Assembly: GCF_009882915.1 (NCBI RefSeq)
Contig: NZ_WTUW01000002.1
Location: 806,309-870,308 of the forward strand
Length of the DNA: 64,000 nucleotides
Source: Sneathiella litorea
GTDB taxonomy: Bacteria > Pseudomonadota > Alphaproteobacteria > Sneathiellales > Sneathiellaceae
Direction: 5' to 3'
Shown here one piece after another: positions 44,730 through 55,802 of the stretch (positions are counted from its first letter, which is position 1; each line of letters starts with the position of its first letter). The position numbers and the translations under genes are program-made. The notes under the pieces were generated by a model. That model was not told the origin of the DNA. It was given only the letters and a program-made list of their open reading frames with translations, and ran no database searches.

Positions 44730-46355
44730 TCTATACAAACCAAACCTCGCTTTTCGCTAAGCCCCAGCTTATTGCTCTGGGGCGTTTCGGCGTATCTGCT
44801 GGTCACAGCCAACATTTCGTTCTTCACTCAGACCAGTGCCGTCTATGATATTGGACAGCATCTCCCCTTCTTGGTTTCGCAAGCTGTGGTTCTGCTCTGT
44901 GCGATCATGTTGTTTGCAACAATCTTCAGCTTTTTTCTGCCGGTTCGGCTCGTCGCCGCATTGTTTCTGATCACAGGTGCCGTTGTCGCCTATTTCAGCG
45001 ATACACTTGGTATTATTGTCGATAAGGAGATGATCCGGAATATTCTTGGCACGGATTTTCACGAAGCCGGTGACCTGCTGAACTGGGGATTGATCCTTCG
45101 TGTCGGTCTGTTGGGCTTCCTCCCTTCTATTCTGCTGTTTCTCATTCCCGTCAGGAAAACCTCCACCCTCGCGAGGCAGGGGCGACTTGCCACCGCTGCC
45201 GTCGCCGCAGTGCTGATGGCGGGCATTTCAATGGCGCCCTTTGGCGATTCATATGCCAGCCTGTTTCGCGAACATAAGCCGCTCCGGTATTTCACCAATC
45301 CGACCCATCCGATATATTCCGCGATCAAGCTGGCCATCGATTCCGGTGCCGGCACAATTGATACGACCTTTCAGTCGCGGGTGACGTCGGCGAATATTCC
45401 GCCCGAGGATACCGAACATGAACTGGTCATCGTGGTGATTGGCGAAACCGCCCGCGCGGATCATTTTAGCCTCAACGGATATGAACGCGAGACGACCCCC
45501 AAGCTGGCAAAACGAAAGGATGTTTTCTCGTTCCACCACATGCAATCCTGCGGTACGTCTACCGCGGTGTCCCTGCCCTGCATGTTCTCCCTCGATAACC
45601 GGGAAGATTTCGAGATTGATAAGGCCGACTATACCGAGAATACTCTTGATGTCCTCAAAAGGGCGGGCATCTCAATTCTTTGGCGCGATAACAACACCGG
45701 CTCCCAGGGTGTCGCAACCCGGGTTAACTATCAGCGCTTTAACACTCCTGACACCAACCCGGTTTGCGATGAGGAGGAATGCCGTGACATCGGCATGCTG
45801 ACCGGCCTCGACGACTATATAGCCCGGCAGGATGGGGACATCCTGATCGTCCTGCACCAGATAGGAAGTCATGGACCGGCGTATTTTAAGCGCTATCCGA
45901 CCGAATATGCGACCTTTACCCCGGATTGTCAGTCAAAGGAGCTTGGCACCTGTACCGAGGCGGAGATCGTCAACGCCTATGACAACAGCATTCTCTATAC
46001 CGATACCCTGCTGGATGCCACTATCGCGTTTCTGGAAGGGAAACAGGACCGCTACGAAACGTCGATGATTTACTTGAGTGATCACGGTGAATCTCTTGGG
46101 GAAATGGGGGTCTATCTCCATGGAATGCCACGTATGCTTGCCCCCGACACCCAGACGCATGTGCCCTTTATCGTCTGGGCCGGCGATACCTCGGATATCG
46201 ACAGGGACCGGCTTCAGGCCCGCATTGATGACCCGCTAACCCATGATGATTTCAGTAAAATCCTCCTGGAGGTATTTGAACTCATCATAGACGACAACCC
46301 AACCGTCAGCAGCCGTTATATCCTGCCTGTTAAAAGGGAAAGTTATACCCACTAA
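44727..46355 (+). CDS. eptA: Phosphoethanolamine transferase (EptA/MCR family)
   Basis: 542 residues. Four or five N-terminal membrane helices (about 12-175) are followed by a periplasmic sulfatase-fold domain. Motifs: VVIGETARADHFSLNGY (metal site), SCGTSTAVSLPCMFS with nucleophile Thr279 and the Cys275-Cys285 pair, and IYLSDHGESLGEMGVYLHGMP. Such enzymes add phosphoethanolamine to lipid A or other glycans and change cationic-peptide sensitivity; the acceptor here is unproven. It has its own structured leader and lies 215 bp from mucR. Confidence 0.92.
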   Translation: MSIQTKPRFSLSPSLLLWGVSAYLLVTANISFFTQTSAVYDIGQHLPFLVSQAVVLLCAIMLFATIFSFFLPVRLVAALFLITGAVVAYFSDTLGIIVDKEMIRNILGTDFHEAGDLLNWGLILRVGLLGFLPSILLFLIPVRKTSTLARQGRLATAAVAAVLMAGISMAPFGDSYASLFREHKPLRYFTNPTHPIYSAIKLAIDSGAGTIDTTFQSRVTSANIPPEDTEHELVIVVIGETARADHFSLNGYERETTPKLAKRKDVFSFHHMQSCGTSTAVSLPCMFSLDNREDFEIDKADYTENTLDVLKRAGISILWRDNNTGSQGVATRVNYQRFNTPDTNPVCDEEECRDIGMLTGLDDYIARQDGDILIVLHQIGSHGPAYFKRYPTEYATFTPDCQSKELGTCTEAEIVNAYDNSILYTDTLLDATIAFLEGKQDRYETSMIYLSDHGESLGEMGVYLHGMPRMLAPDTQTHVPFIVWAGDTSDIDRDRLQARIDDPLTHDDFSKILLEVFELIIDDNPTVSSRYILPVKRESYTH

Positions 46356-46363
46356 AGCCACCG

Positions 46364-46615
46364 CTAGACGACGATTCCCGGCTTTTTAGGCAGATCATTC
46401 GAGGTGGTGCGTTGTTCTGCGGGACGCCCGTTCTTCTTGCTCATCACATACTGTAGCTTGGCAAGCGCCGTGCGTTTAAGTTCCTCCTGTCCGACCGAGC
46501 TGGGCCCGACAATGGAGACTTCCAGCATAGTCTTGGGGTCGATCACCGACACCTTCACGGATGTGCCGTGCTGCTGGAACTCAACGATATATTCGCTTTT
46601 CTCTTCTGATGACAT
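46364..46615 (-). CDS. Small conserved protein (DUF6898 type)
   Basis: 83 residues: EYIVEFQQHGTSVKVSVIDPKTMLEVSIVGPSSVGQEELKRTALAKLQYVM then a basic/Pro-rich end. It resembles the small alphaproteobacterial family DUF6898, in which the first half forms a beta-rich domain. No function known. Converges with eptA 8 bp away. Confidence 0.75.
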   Translation of the reverse strand: MSSEEKSEYIVEFQQHGTSVKVSVIDPKTMLEVSIVGPSSVGQEELKRTALAKLQYVMSKKNGRPAEQRTTSNDLPKKPGIVV

Positions 46616-46772
46616 AGCCTGCCTACCCGCTTAATTCTCGACGCCGGGGAAGCTTATCATATATCCTTCCCCTGCATGAAGCATATTGATGTTGCGCCGC
46701 AAAACCGTTAAATAGGCGTCATGTAACGCCTCCCGGCCAAAATATACAAAATATATAATCGGAGAAACCCCT

Positions 46773-47966
46773 ATGAGCAGCGCCTCTTCCAAACCCGTTT
46801 TTGATCCCGTCGATCCCTTTCTGCTGGATGACCAGCTGACCGAAGAAGAGCGACTGGTCCGCGATACCGCCCGCGACTACTGCCAGGAAAAGCTGATGAG
46901 CCGGGTTCTGGAAGCGAACCGCCACGAAACCTTCGACCGGGCTATCTTCACCGAGATGGGCGAGCTTGGACTTCTCGGCTCCACGATCGAGGGTTATGGC
47001 TGTGCCGGTCTTGGCTATGTTTCCTACGGTCTTGTCGCCCGTGAAGTGGAGCGGGTTGATAGCGGCTATCGCTCGATGATGAGCGTACAGTCCAGCCTCG
47101 TCATGCATCCGATCAATGCCTACGGCACCGAGGAGCAGAAACAGAAATACCTCCCGAAGCTGGCGACCGGTGAATGGATCGGCTGCTTCGGCCTGACCGA
47201 GCCCGATCACGGCTCAGATCCCGGCTCCATGGTTACGCGCGCGAAATCCGTCGATGGCGGCTATAGCCTGAACGGCGCAAAAATGTGGATCACCAACTCC
47301 CCGGTCGCCGATGTGTTCGTCGTCTGGGCGAAAACCGATGACGGCGTCATCCGCGGCTTCATTCTTGAAAAGGGCATGGAAGGTCTCTCCGCCCCGAAGA
47401 TTGAGGGGAAATTCTCTCTTCGCGCCTCCATCACCGGCGAGATTGTCATGGATAATGTCTTCGTACCGGAAGAAAACCTGATGCCGGGCGTCAAGGGCCT
47501 CGGCGGTCCGTTCGGCTGTCTCAACTCCGCCCGCTTTGGCATCGCCTGGGGCGCACTTGGCGCCGCCGAGTTCTGCTGGCAGGCTGCGCTCAACTACACG
47601 ATGGAACGCAAGCAGTTCGGCCGCCCCCTCGCCGCCAACCAGCTAATCCAGAAGAAACTTGCGGACATGCAGACGGAAATCTCCATCGGGCTTCAGGGCT
47701 GCCTCCGTGTTGGCCGCCTGCGTGATGAGAACCGCGCCGCACCGGAAATGATCTCGCTGATCAAGCGCAACTCCTGCGGCAAGGCTCTCGATATCGCCCG
47801 GACCGCCCGCGACATGCATGGTGGCAACGGTATCTCCGATGAATATCACGTCATCCGCCATGTCATGAACCTGGAGGCCGTCAATACATATGAGGGTACC
47901 CATGACGTGCACGCGCTGATCCTGGGCCGCGCCCAGACGGGCATTCAGTCCTTTACCGGCGCGTGA
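46773..47966 (+). CDS. gcdH: Acyl-CoA dehydrogenase, glutaryl-CoA dehydrogenase type
   Basis: 397 residues. FAD-binding [12 protein letters not shown] and [19 protein letters not shown]-terminal [42 protein letters not shown], where the Glu in TYEGTHDVH is the catalytic base of glutaryl-CoA dehydrogenases. Oxidative decarboxylation of glutaryl-CoA to crotonyl-CoA (lysine/tryptophan breakdown). GGAGAAA precedes the ATG. Followed after 60 bp by an SDR. Confidence 0.88.
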   Translation: MSSASSKPVFDPVDPFLLDDQLTEEERLVRDTARDYCQEKLMSRVLEANRHETFDRAIFTEMGELGLLGSTIEGYGCAGLGYVSYGLVAREVERVDSGYRSMMSVQSSLVMHPINAYGTEEQKQKYLPKLATGEWIGCFGLTEPDHGSDPGSMVTRAKSVDGGYSLNGAKMWITNSPVADVFVVWAKTDDGVIRGFILEKGMEGLSAPKIEGKFSLRASITGEIVMDNVFVPEENLMPGVKGLGGPFGCLNSARFGIAWGALGAAEFCWQAALNYTMERKQFGRPLAANQLIQKKLADMQTEISIGLQGCLRVGRLRDENRAAPEMISLIKRNSCGKALDIARTARDMHGGNGISDEYHVIRHVMNLEAVNTYEGTHDVHALILGRAQTGIQSFTGA

Positions 47967-48026
47967 AATAACGCCACAATCGGCCCCATAAACCAATAAA
48001 GCAGCCTCAAGCTGCGGGAGGAAAAA

Positions 48027-48791
48027 ATGAAAATAGCGGGCAAGAATGTTGTGATTACAGGCGGGGCAAGCGGCATCGGAAAGGCGCTTGCCGAACGCTT
48101 CCATGCGGAGGGGGCGAAGGGCATCACCGTCGCCGACCTGCAGGAAGGACCGCTCCAGGAAGTGGCGAAATCCGTCAATGGTCTCGCCGTTCCTACCAAC
48201 GTCGGCAAAGAAGCGGACATCCAGAACCTCGTCGCCAAGGCGGAGGAGGCCTATGGCCCGATCGATATCTTTGTCTCCAACGCCGGCCTCGCCCGCTATG
48301 GCTGGGAAGAAACGCCGAATGATATCTGGCAGCTCAACTGGGATGTCCATGTGATGGCCCATGTCTATGCCGCCCGCGCCGTGGTTGACAAGATGATCGC
48401 CAATGGTGGCGGCTATCTGGTGAACACCGCCTCTGCTGCCGGCCTGCTCTCGCAGGTCGATAGCGCGACCTATGCCACCACCAAGCATGCGGCCATCGCC
48501 TTCGCGGAGACCATGTCCATCCGTTATGGCGACAAGGGGATACGCGTTTCCGTCCTCTGCCCACAGCAAGTTCGCACGGCGATGACCCAGGACCGGCTCG
48601 GCAGTGTCGCCTCCGTCGATGGCACGATGGAGCCGGAAGAGCTTGCCGATTGCGTGGTCGAGACCATGGATAAGGAAGAGTTCCTCATCCTGCCCCATGC
48701 GCAGGTGCGTGAGTATATCCAGCGAAAAGCCAGCGACTATGACCGCTGGCTGAAAGGCATGCGCAAACTCCGCGACGCCTATGTGAAGTAA
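48027..48791 (+). CDS. SDR family oxidoreductase
   Basis: 254 residues, classical SDR: GGASGIGKALAERF (cofactor), NAGLARYGWE, active site NTASAAGLLSQVDSATYATTKHA (Ser, Tyr, Lys). The Ala/Ser-rich active-site loop and C-terminal basic end are unremarkable. Substrate unknown; co-directional with the dehydrogenase gene. Confidence 0.88.
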   Translation: MKIAGKNVVITGGASGIGKALAERFHAEGAKGITVADLQEGPLQEVAKSVNGLAVPTNVGKEADIQNLVAKAEEAYGPIDIFVSNAGLARYGWEETPNDIWQLNWDVHVMAHVYAARAVVDKMIANGGGYLVNTASAAGLLSQVDSATYATTKHAAIAFAETMSIRYGDKGIRVSVLCPQQVRTAMTQDRLGSVASVDGTMEPEELADCVVETMDKEEFLILPHAQVREYIQRKASDYDRWLKGMRKLRDAYVK

Positions 48792-48807
48792 TACGGCGCT
48801 TCTCGCG

Positions 48808-49623
48808 CTACGGATTGGCGGCCAGTGCTTTCGTGAAGAAGCTGGTCGCCATTTTTATATCATCATACTGGCCGAGGTTATTATGCCCCGCGCCCTCGAT
48901 CTTGATAAAGGCAGTGCCTTTCGGCGCGAGGGTGGCGAGCTTTTCCCCCTCCTCGAACGGGATCACCTTATCCTCGGTCCCGTGAATGATCAGGATCGGC
49001 GCGCGCACCTCCCCGATCCGCGCCTCATTGCGGAAGGGATATCTCAGCAGGAAATCAAACGGCGGCATCAACCGCACGCGATAGCGCGCGATGGCCAGCA
49101 GGGACGTAAACGGACTTTCCAGCACCACCGCGAAAGGATCGCGCGCCGCTGCCACGGGAATCGCCGCCCCGGTGCCGAGCGAATGGGCGAGGATACCGAC
49201 CGGCCTCTCCGTCTCCGCCACCAGAAAATCATAGGACGCGAGCCCGTCAGTGATGACCCCTGCCTCCGATGGCTCGCCGGTGCTGCCGCCATAGCCGCGA
49301 TACTCCGCGAGCAGCACGCCATAGCCCGCCGTGGCCAGCGCCTGCCCGCGCGTCATCTGGTTCGCCGCTGTCTCCGCATTACCATGAAAGACGAGGATGC
49401 TCGCCGCCTTATCGCCCGGCGGGTGATAGAAGGCGTTAAGCTGCTCCCCATCTTCCGTGGTGATCGTCACCGGCGCGAACCCGCCCGCGGCTTCCCCCAC
49501 CCCGCGATCGGGCACCGGAAAGACAAACGCCCCTTGCGCAAAATAAATCCCCGTAAAGGGGATCACGACAAAGAGCATGATAAGGGCACACAGCCAGAGG
49601 ATGATTTTACGGGATAAGGTCAT
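48808..49623 (-). CDS. Alpha/beta hydrolase (membrane-anchored, FSH1/ABHD-like)
   Basis: 271 residues from the ATG at 49623. An N-terminal hydrophobic anchor (about 6-28) is followed by an alpha/beta hydrolase: VFHGNAETAANQM (oxyanion), GILAHSLGTGAAIPVA (nucleophile Ser), and IIHGTEDKVIPFEEG (Asp) with GAGHNNLG (His). Likely acyl or ester hydrolase of the ABHD13-like branch. Monocistronic. Confidence 0.85.
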   Translation of the reverse strand: MTLSRKIILWLCALIMLFVVIPFTGIYFAQGAFVFPVPDRGVGEAAGGFAPVTITTEDGEQLNAFYHPPGDKAASILVFHGNAETAANQMTRGQALATAGYGVLLAEYRGYGGSTGEPSEAGVITDGLASYDFLVAETERPVGILAHSLGTGAAIPVAAARDPFAVVLESPFTSLLAIARYRVRLMPPFDFLLRYPFRNEARIGEVRAPILIIHGTEDKVIPFEEGEKLATLAPKGTAFIKIEGAGHNNLGQYDDIKMATSFFTKALAANP

Positions 49624-49801
49624 GGGGTATATTTTACAAGAGAATGGGAAGGATGGATAGGGTTCGTATAAAATACCTCCTAATTTCATCACACTTTCAA
49701 GATGATATTATTATCTAATAATTTCTCCTACACTAGTGTTCGACACTAATATCTAATAAGATATTTCTTATGGACAAGCCATTTATCCAAAAGGTAGCGC
49801 T

Positions 49802-50635
49802 ATGGACGATGACGAAGTTAAGCCCTTTAAAATAAAGGACGCTGCGGAAGCTGTCGCAGCAATTGCAAAAGCCATTCCGATATATCAAGACGCTATTCAG
49901 CCCGGTGCCAAGGAAATAGGAAAAGCAGGTAAGAAAGTAGGAGAAACTATAAACGCTCTTCTTTCACCATTTAATTACGTCATTTGGAAATTCGAATACT
50001 TCAAAAAATTTGTCGATGAAGACGTTGCAAAGAAGCTTGAAAACACACTACCAGAAGACATCATCCAACCAAAACTAAATGTCGCTGGTCCTCTCTTTGA
50101 GACATTGAGATACTCAGTTGAAGACGTTGAATTACGTGAGATGTTTGCCAACCTTCTCGCGAATGCGATGGATAAAAATACTGCGAACAAAGCACATCCG
50201 TCATTCGTCGAAATACTTAAGCAAATAACGTCTGATGAAGCTAAAATTATGCAGCATTTTAACTCAGTTAAAGTGCTCCCAAAAATTGACATTGTAGCAA
50301 AACGAAAAGATCAGCCGCACTTCGACATATATATGAAAAACTACTCCTTAGTTGATATTAAATCCCTAAAAATAATATCGGAAATGGCTCCGATCTATAT
50401 TGATAACTTATGCCGATTTGGATTACTAACAACTTACGATGGCGTAAAAATGATAGATGAAACAAAGTATGAGCCCCTTCTTGAGCACAAGATGTTTATT
50501 GACGCAATAGAAACAATTGATGGGTGGGACCACGAAAGTCGCATTTCAAAAGGTTTCATTAGCAGAACAAATTATGGATCTTTGTTTTGTGAAGTGTGCA
50601 TTGACGACAAAAGCTTTACCTCTAACGCCCCTTAA
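49802..50635 (+). CDS. Abi-alpha (DUF4393) family abortive-infection-type protein
   Basis: 277 residues. The diagnostic stretch DVELREMFANLLANAMDKNTANKAHPSFVEILKQITSDEAKIMQHF matches the Abi-alpha/DUF4393 family (PF14337), predicted or shown in some cases to act in phage defence. The N-terminus is acidic, then Ala/Lys-rich, with a possible membrane-binding stretch (LLSPFNYVIWKFEYF). The gene is AT-rich, its codon use differs from both flanks, and its stop overlaps the enoyl-CoA hydratase gene by 14 bp. Acquisition is likely; it stands without partner genes. Confidence 0.8.
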   Translation: MDDDEVKPFKIKDAAEAVAAIAKAIPIYQDAIQPGAKEIGKAGKKVGETINALLSPFNYVIWKFEYFKKFVDEDVAKKLENTLPEDIIQPKLNVAGPLFETLRYSVEDVELREMFANLLANAMDKNTANKAHPSFVEILKQITSDEAKIMQHFNSVKVLPKIDIVAKRKDQPHFDIYMKNYSLVDIKSLKIISEMAPIYIDNLCRFGLLTTYDGVKMIDETKYEPLLEHKMFIDAIETIDGWDHESRISKGFISRTNYGSLFCEVCIDDKSFTSNAP

Positions 50636-51416
50636 ACACAGGGCCGCGTTTTTCGAGGAACGCCTGTATCCCCTCGGCGTGGTCTTCGGAGGTGATGGCG
50701 ACGGTGTATTGGTCCATATCCATATAGCTGACGGCGTGGTTGAGGGCGTTGGCGGCAACGCTTGCGCCCTGCTTGATCAAGCGGACAGGGAGCGGCGGCA
50801 TGGCGGCGATTTTCTTTGCGAATTCCAGCGCGAGCGCGTAGGCGCCGCCTTCCTCCGCCACTTCCTCAACGAGACCCCATTGCATGGCTTTCTCGGCGCT
50901 GATCTTGTCGGCGACGATGCAGAGCTGCTTGGTGCGCGCCGGGCCCATCAGGTTGACCATGCGCGGCACGGACTGCCAGCTCATATTCATGCCGTTGCGG
51001 ATTTCCGGCACCCAGAAGGTCGCGCCCTTTGACGCAACGCGCATATCGCAGGCGACCGAGAGGGCCACGCCCCCGCCGATGCAATAGCCATCCACGGCGA
51101 CGATGGTCATGGGCTCCAGATCTTCCCACGCCTTGCTCATCTTCGGGCCGACTTTCAGCATCTCCCGCCGGTCCATCACGCCCGCCGCGACCCGCGCCTT
51201 GACCGCCGGGTCTTTCAAATCGAAGCCGACAGTGAAATTCTTGCCATTCCCGGTGAGGATGATCGCGCTTGTCTCCGTATCCCCCTCAAACGAGTGGGCG
51301 ACGTCCGTCAGTTCCTTCATCGCGTCGATGGAGAGCGGGTTCACGTCATTGCCGCGATCGAACCGGACAGTGGCGATGCGCCCTTCCCGTGTGACTGTTA
51401 CATACTTGTAGCTCAT
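50622..51416 (-). CDS. Enoyl-CoA hydratase/isomerase
   Basis: 264 residues from the ATG at 51416. Crotonase motifs: NFTVGFDLKDP, YCIGGGVALSVACDMRVAS, and IRNGMNMSWQSVPRMVNLMGPARTKQL. A Glu at the first oxyanion position is replaced by Ala/Leu, so either isomerase or hydratase chemistry is possible. Divergent from the DUF1330 gene. Confidence 0.85.
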   Translation of the reverse strand: MSYKYVTVTREGRIATVRFDRGNDVNPLSIDAMKELTDVAHSFEGDTETSAIILTGNGKNFTVGFDLKDPAVKARVAAGVMDRREMLKVGPKMSKAWEDLEPMTIVAVDGYCIGGGVALSVACDMRVASKGATFWVPEIRNGMNMSWQSVPRMVNLMGPARTKQLCIVADKISAEKAMQWGLVEEVAEEGGAYALALEFAKKIAAMPPLPVRLIKQGASVAANALNHAVSYMDMDQYTVAITSEDHAEGIQAFLEKRGPVFKGR

Positions 51417-51467
51417 GCTATTCCCCCTTATTATTTTTATTAATTGGATCGCACAAAAGGAACAAAA

Positions 51468-51770
51468 ATGCCCGCTTATATGATCGCCCGGATCGATGTC
51501 ACCGACCCGGAACAATATGAAGTCTATAAATCCCTTGCGCCAATCGCCATCAAAAAATACGGCGGGCGCTATTTAACCCGCGGCGGGCCGATGGAAACAC
51601 TGGAAGGGCCGGAGGAAACATCGCGCGTCGTCCTCCTTGAATATCCGGATATGGCGGCGGCGAAGGCCTTCTATGACAGCCCCGAATACAGGAAGGCGCG
51701 CGACGCCCGAAAGGACGCCGCCAAGGGGCAGTTTGTCCTCCTCGAAGGGCTCGACAAACCGCTCTGGTAA
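51468..51770 (+). CDS. DUF1330 family protein
   Basis: 100 residues from the ATG at 51468 (AAAAGGAA upstream). One ferredoxin-like dimeric domain: YMIARIDVTDPEQYEVYKSLAPIAIKKYGGRYLTRGGPMETLEG and EYRKARDARKDAAKGQFVLLEG. Function unknown; converges with the cupin gene 6 bp away. Confidence 0.88.
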   Translation: MPAYMIARIDVTDPEQYEVYKSLAPIAIKKYGGRYLTRGGPMETLEGPEETSRVVLLEYPDMAAAKAFYDSPEYRKARDARKDAAKGQFVLLEGLDKPLW

Positions 51771-51776
51771 GAAAAA

Positions 51777-52337
51777 TCAGTCGACAGGGACTATAAAGTC
51801 CTGCTGTTCATTTGTTTCCAGATTATACTGTGAGCGATCCGTAAAGTTGAAATGCTTGCCGTAAGTGTGGAGCGAAAGTGACACGATGTCGGAATCATTT
51901 CGAACGGAATGGATGCCGCCATCTTTCATACAAATGACATCCCCCGGGCCGGCATCAAGTTCATGTTTGACTTCCAGTCTGGCGTATCCGGACTGTGACC
52001 TGTCATCGACGCGGTTATATCGTATGTTTCTCTCTATCCCGTCGATTCCGGCAACCACAGCCCATGTTCCATGATCATGCGGCGGGGCGCTGCCACCCGG
52101 TTCCCAGGCGACGGCCATGATTGCGAGGGAATGATCCGCCTCCTCATGCAGCAAATGGACGCCATATCCCATGTCCGGATTAATGTCATAATATTTCTGC
52201 GATACCCAACTCCCATCTAGCGCCAGACGTCGAGACAGTGGCGTCAGCAGGCGAAAAATCTCATCCTGATCGTTGGTTTTCGATGAAATGTCCCGCAAAT
52301 CTTCAATATAGCGGTCAAGGCCGTATGCTTCTGACAC
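51777..52337 (-). CDS. Cysteine dioxygenase-like cupin (GTG start)
   Basis: 186 residues. HDHGTWAVVAGIDGIERNI carries the first two His ligands of the non-haem iron; the third His lies in DGGIHSVRN. The fold resembles the cysteine/3-mercaptopropionate dioxygenase family. The thioether-type Cys and the substrate arginine are not evident, so activity is uncertain. GTG at 52337 is preceded by GGGAG. Confidence 0.75.
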   Translation of the reverse strand: MSEAYGLDRYIEDLRDISSKTNDQDEIFRLLTPLSRRLALDGSWVSQKYYDINPDMGYGVHLLHEEADHSLAIMAVAWEPGGSAPPHDHGTWAVVAGIDGIERNIRYNRVDDRSQSGYARLEVKHELDAGPGDVICMKDGGIHSVRNDSDIVSLSLHTYGKHFNFTDRSQYNLETNEQQDFIVPVD

Positions 52338-52411
52338 TACCCTGCTCCCAAAAGCTGGTCACAAAGGATACGCTTATATTATAAAAATGTAAAGTAACCC
52401 GGAGGCGATTG

Positions 52412-53467
52412 TCAGTAAATATCGCCATTATCAAGCGGGGCGAAATAGGCCTCAATCTCCGCGTCGCTTACCTCGTCAAGGCGGGCCGGGTTCCATTTCG
52501 GGGACTGGTCCTTGTCGATGACGACGGCGCGGGTGCCTTCATAAAAATCAACACCCTTGATGACGCGGTTGACCATGCGGAACTCCTGCCGCATGCAGTC
52601 ATCGAAGTCGAGTTTTGCGCCGCGGCGAAGCTGCTCAAAGGTGAGCTTCATGCTGGTTGGTGACTTGGTGAGCAGGCTGTCGGCTGTCTTCGTCGTGAAC
52701 GCGTCGCCATCGGCTTGCAGGCTCTCGATAATCGCCGGGACCGAGCCTCGTGCAAAATGGCGGTTGATCGCAGGCAATACTTCCGCAATCGGCGCATCGC
52801 CGGGATCGGCGGCAAATTTCTCGATCAGCGCGTCAATCTCCGCGCTGGTATCACCCGCAAACTCATGCGCGGCGAGGGCGTCTTTCAACGCGGGCAGCTT
52901 CTCGGACGGGATATAGTTCTGGGCGATCCCGGCAAAGACGGAATCCGCCGTTTTCAGCCGCGCACCGGTGAGACCGAGATACATGCCAAGCTCTCCCGCA
53001 AGGCGCGGCAGGAAATAGGTTCCGCCCACATCGGGGAAGAGGCCGATGCCGCTTTCGGGCATGGCGAACAGGGTGCGTTCGGTGGCAATGCGGTGGCTGC
53101 CATGAACCGAGACACCAACCCCGCCGCCCATGACGATCCCGTCGATCAGCGCAATATAAGGCTTCGGGAAATGCTTGATCCGTGTATTGAGAAGATACTC
53201 ATCGCGATAGAAATGATAGGGATAGTCGCCGCCGCTCTTCCCCTCGTTATAAAGCTTGACGATATCGCCGCCGGCGCAAAAAGCTTTCTCGCCTGCCCCT
53301 TCGATCAGCACCGCCTTAACGGTGTCATCCGTTTCCCACTCCTTCAGCTTCGCGTCCAATGCGAGGCACATTTCATGGGTGAGCGCGTTCAGCGCCTTCG
53401 GACGGTTCAGCGTGACAAGGCCAATCGCGCCTCTAACCTCAAACAGGATTTCTTCTTCTGAACTCAT
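52412..53467 (-). CDS. 3-hydroxyisobutyryl-CoA hydrolase-like enoyl-CoA hydratase family protein
   Basis: 351 residues, a long crotonase with the HIBCH C-terminal extension (KLTFEQLRRGAKLDFDDCMRQEFRMVNRVIKGVDFYEGTRAVVIDKDQSPKWNPA). Oxyanion motifs KAFCAGGDIVKLY and IDGIVMGGGVGVSVHGSHRIATERTLFAMPESGIGLFPDVGG are typical. In valine breakdown it releases 3-hydroxyisobutyrate. Directly follows the acyl-CoA dehydrogenase gene (3 bp), in one operon. Confidence 0.9.
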   Translation of the reverse strand: MSSEEEILFEVRGAIGLVTLNRPKALNALTHEMCLALDAKLKEWETDDTVKAVLIEGAGEKAFCAGGDIVKLYNEGKSGGDYPYHFYRDEYLLNTRIKHFPKPYIALIDGIVMGGGVGVSVHGSHRIATERTLFAMPESGIGLFPDVGGTYFLPRLAGELGMYLGLTGARLKTADSVFAGIAQNYIPSEKLPALKDALAAHEFAGDTSAEIDALIEKFAADPGDAPIAEVLPAINRHFARGSVPAIIESLQADGDAFTTKTADSLLTKSPTSMKLTFEQLRRGAKLDFDDCMRQEFRMVNRVIKGVDFYEGTRAVVIDKDQSPKWNPARLDEVSDAEIEAYFAPLDNGDIY

Positions 53468-53470
53468 ACC

Positions 53471-54622
53471 CTAACTTCTCCCCTCACCCTCAGCAAGCTT
53501 GCGCGAAATCACAACACGCATGATCTCGTTCGTACCCTCCAGGATCTGGTGCACGCGGGTATCGCGCACAAAGCGTTCCAGCGGGAAATCCCGCAAATAA
53601 CCGTAGCCTCCATGAAGCTGCAGTGCCTCGTTACAGACATTAAAGCCGACATCAGTTGCGAATCTCTTCGCCATGGCACAATAGAGCGTTGCCTCCGGGT
53701 CCTTCGCGTCCAGCTTGGCCGCCGCCTGCCGGATCATGAGGCGTGCCGCCTCCAGCTCCGTTGCCATATCCGCTAGCTTGAACTGCAGCGCCTGGAAACT
53801 GCCAATGGGCTTGCCGAACTGCTTGCGATCGGCGGTGTAGCTTTGCGCAAGCTCAAGACAGGCCCGCGCCGCGCCGATGGAGCAGGCACCAATATTGAGC
53901 CGCCCGCCATCGAGCCCCATCATCGCAATCTTGAAGCCGTCGCCTTCGTTGCCGATAAGATTTTCGACCGGTACGCGGCAGTCATCGAACAGGACCTGCG
54001 CCGTTGGCTGGGAGTTCCAGCCCATTTTGCGTTCCTGCGCGCCAAAGCTTATGCCGGGCGCATCCGCAGGCACCGCAATACAGCTGATTCCCTTCGGACC
54101 ATCATCACCGGTGCGGACCATGGTCACATAGAGATCCGCTTTACCGCCGCCGGAGATAAAGGCCTTGCCGCCGTTCAGCACATAATGATCGCCATCGCGG
54201 ACAGCCTTGGTGCGGAGGGCGGCAGCGTCGGAACCGGAGCCCGGCTCAGTCAGGCAATAGCTCGCGAAATGCTCCATCGTTGTCAGCTTTGGCAGGAATT
54301 TTTTCCGCACCGTATCGGAGCCAAACCGGTCGATCATCCAGCTTGCCATATTGTGGATGGAGATAAACGCCGCAGTCGAGGTACAACCAGACGCCAGCTC
54401 CTCAAAGATGATCGCCGCGTCGAGACGGGTTAAGGCGGAGCCGCCATGCTCCTCCCCCACATAGATGCCGGCAAAGCCAAGTTCAGCGGCTTTGCGCATT
54501 TCCATGACAGGGAATGTTTTTTCCTCGTCCCATTTTTCCGCGTTGGGCGCAAAAACCTCGGCGGCAAAACTCCGCGCCATATCGCGAAAAGCCACCTGAT
54601 CTTCCGATAGATTAAAGTCCAT
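53471..54622 (-). CDS. Acyl-CoA dehydrogenase (isobutyryl-CoA-like)
   Basis: 383 residues. FAD/substrate segments [43 protein letters not shown] and the C-terminal [39 protein letters not shown], where Glu in LEGTNEIM is the catalytic base. Together with the adjacent HIBCH gene it fits valine catabolism. The palindrome at 54689-54706 upstream may be its operator. Confidence 0.9.
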   Translation of the reverse strand: MDFNLSEDQVAFRDMARSFAAEVFAPNAEKWDEEKTFPVMEMRKAAELGFAGIYVGEEHGGSALTRLDAAIIFEELASGCTSTAAFISIHNMASWMIDRFGSDTVRKKFLPKLTTMEHFASYCLTEPGSGSDAAALRTKAVRDGDHYVLNGGKAFISGGGKADLYVTMVRTGDDGPKGISCIAVPADAPGISFGAQERKMGWNSQPTAQVLFDDCRVPVENLIGNEGDGFKIAMMGLDGGRLNIGACSIGAARACLELAQSYTADRKQFGKPIGSFQALQFKLADMATELEAARLMIRQAAAKLDAKDPEATLYCAMAKRFATDVGFNVCNEALQLHGGYGYLRDFPLERFVRDTRVHQILEGTNEIMRVVISRKLAEGEGRS

Positions 54623-54688
54623 GGTTGTCGGCCTCTATTGTTGCTTTTTGCTGTTGATACGATCTTGCAGGGACGTTGTCAATGATCT

Positions 54689-54706
54689 ACCAAACGATCG
54701 TTAGGT
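54689..54706. promoter_or_regulatory. TetR-type palindromic operator candidate
   Basis: ACCAAACGATCGTTAGGT: two 9-bp halves with one mismatch, centred between 54697 and 54698. It lies 67 bp before the acyl-CoA dehydrogenase start and 83 bp before hemB. The shape is common for TetR-family regulators of acyl-CoA genes; no such regulator is in the window. Confidence 0.45.
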
Positions 54707-54740
54707 TTAAAAATTTGCGACCCGGCCCGCATAGGGATAA

Positions 54741-55790
<1,050 letters not shown>

Positions 55791-55802
55791 GTATCACGCG
55801 AC

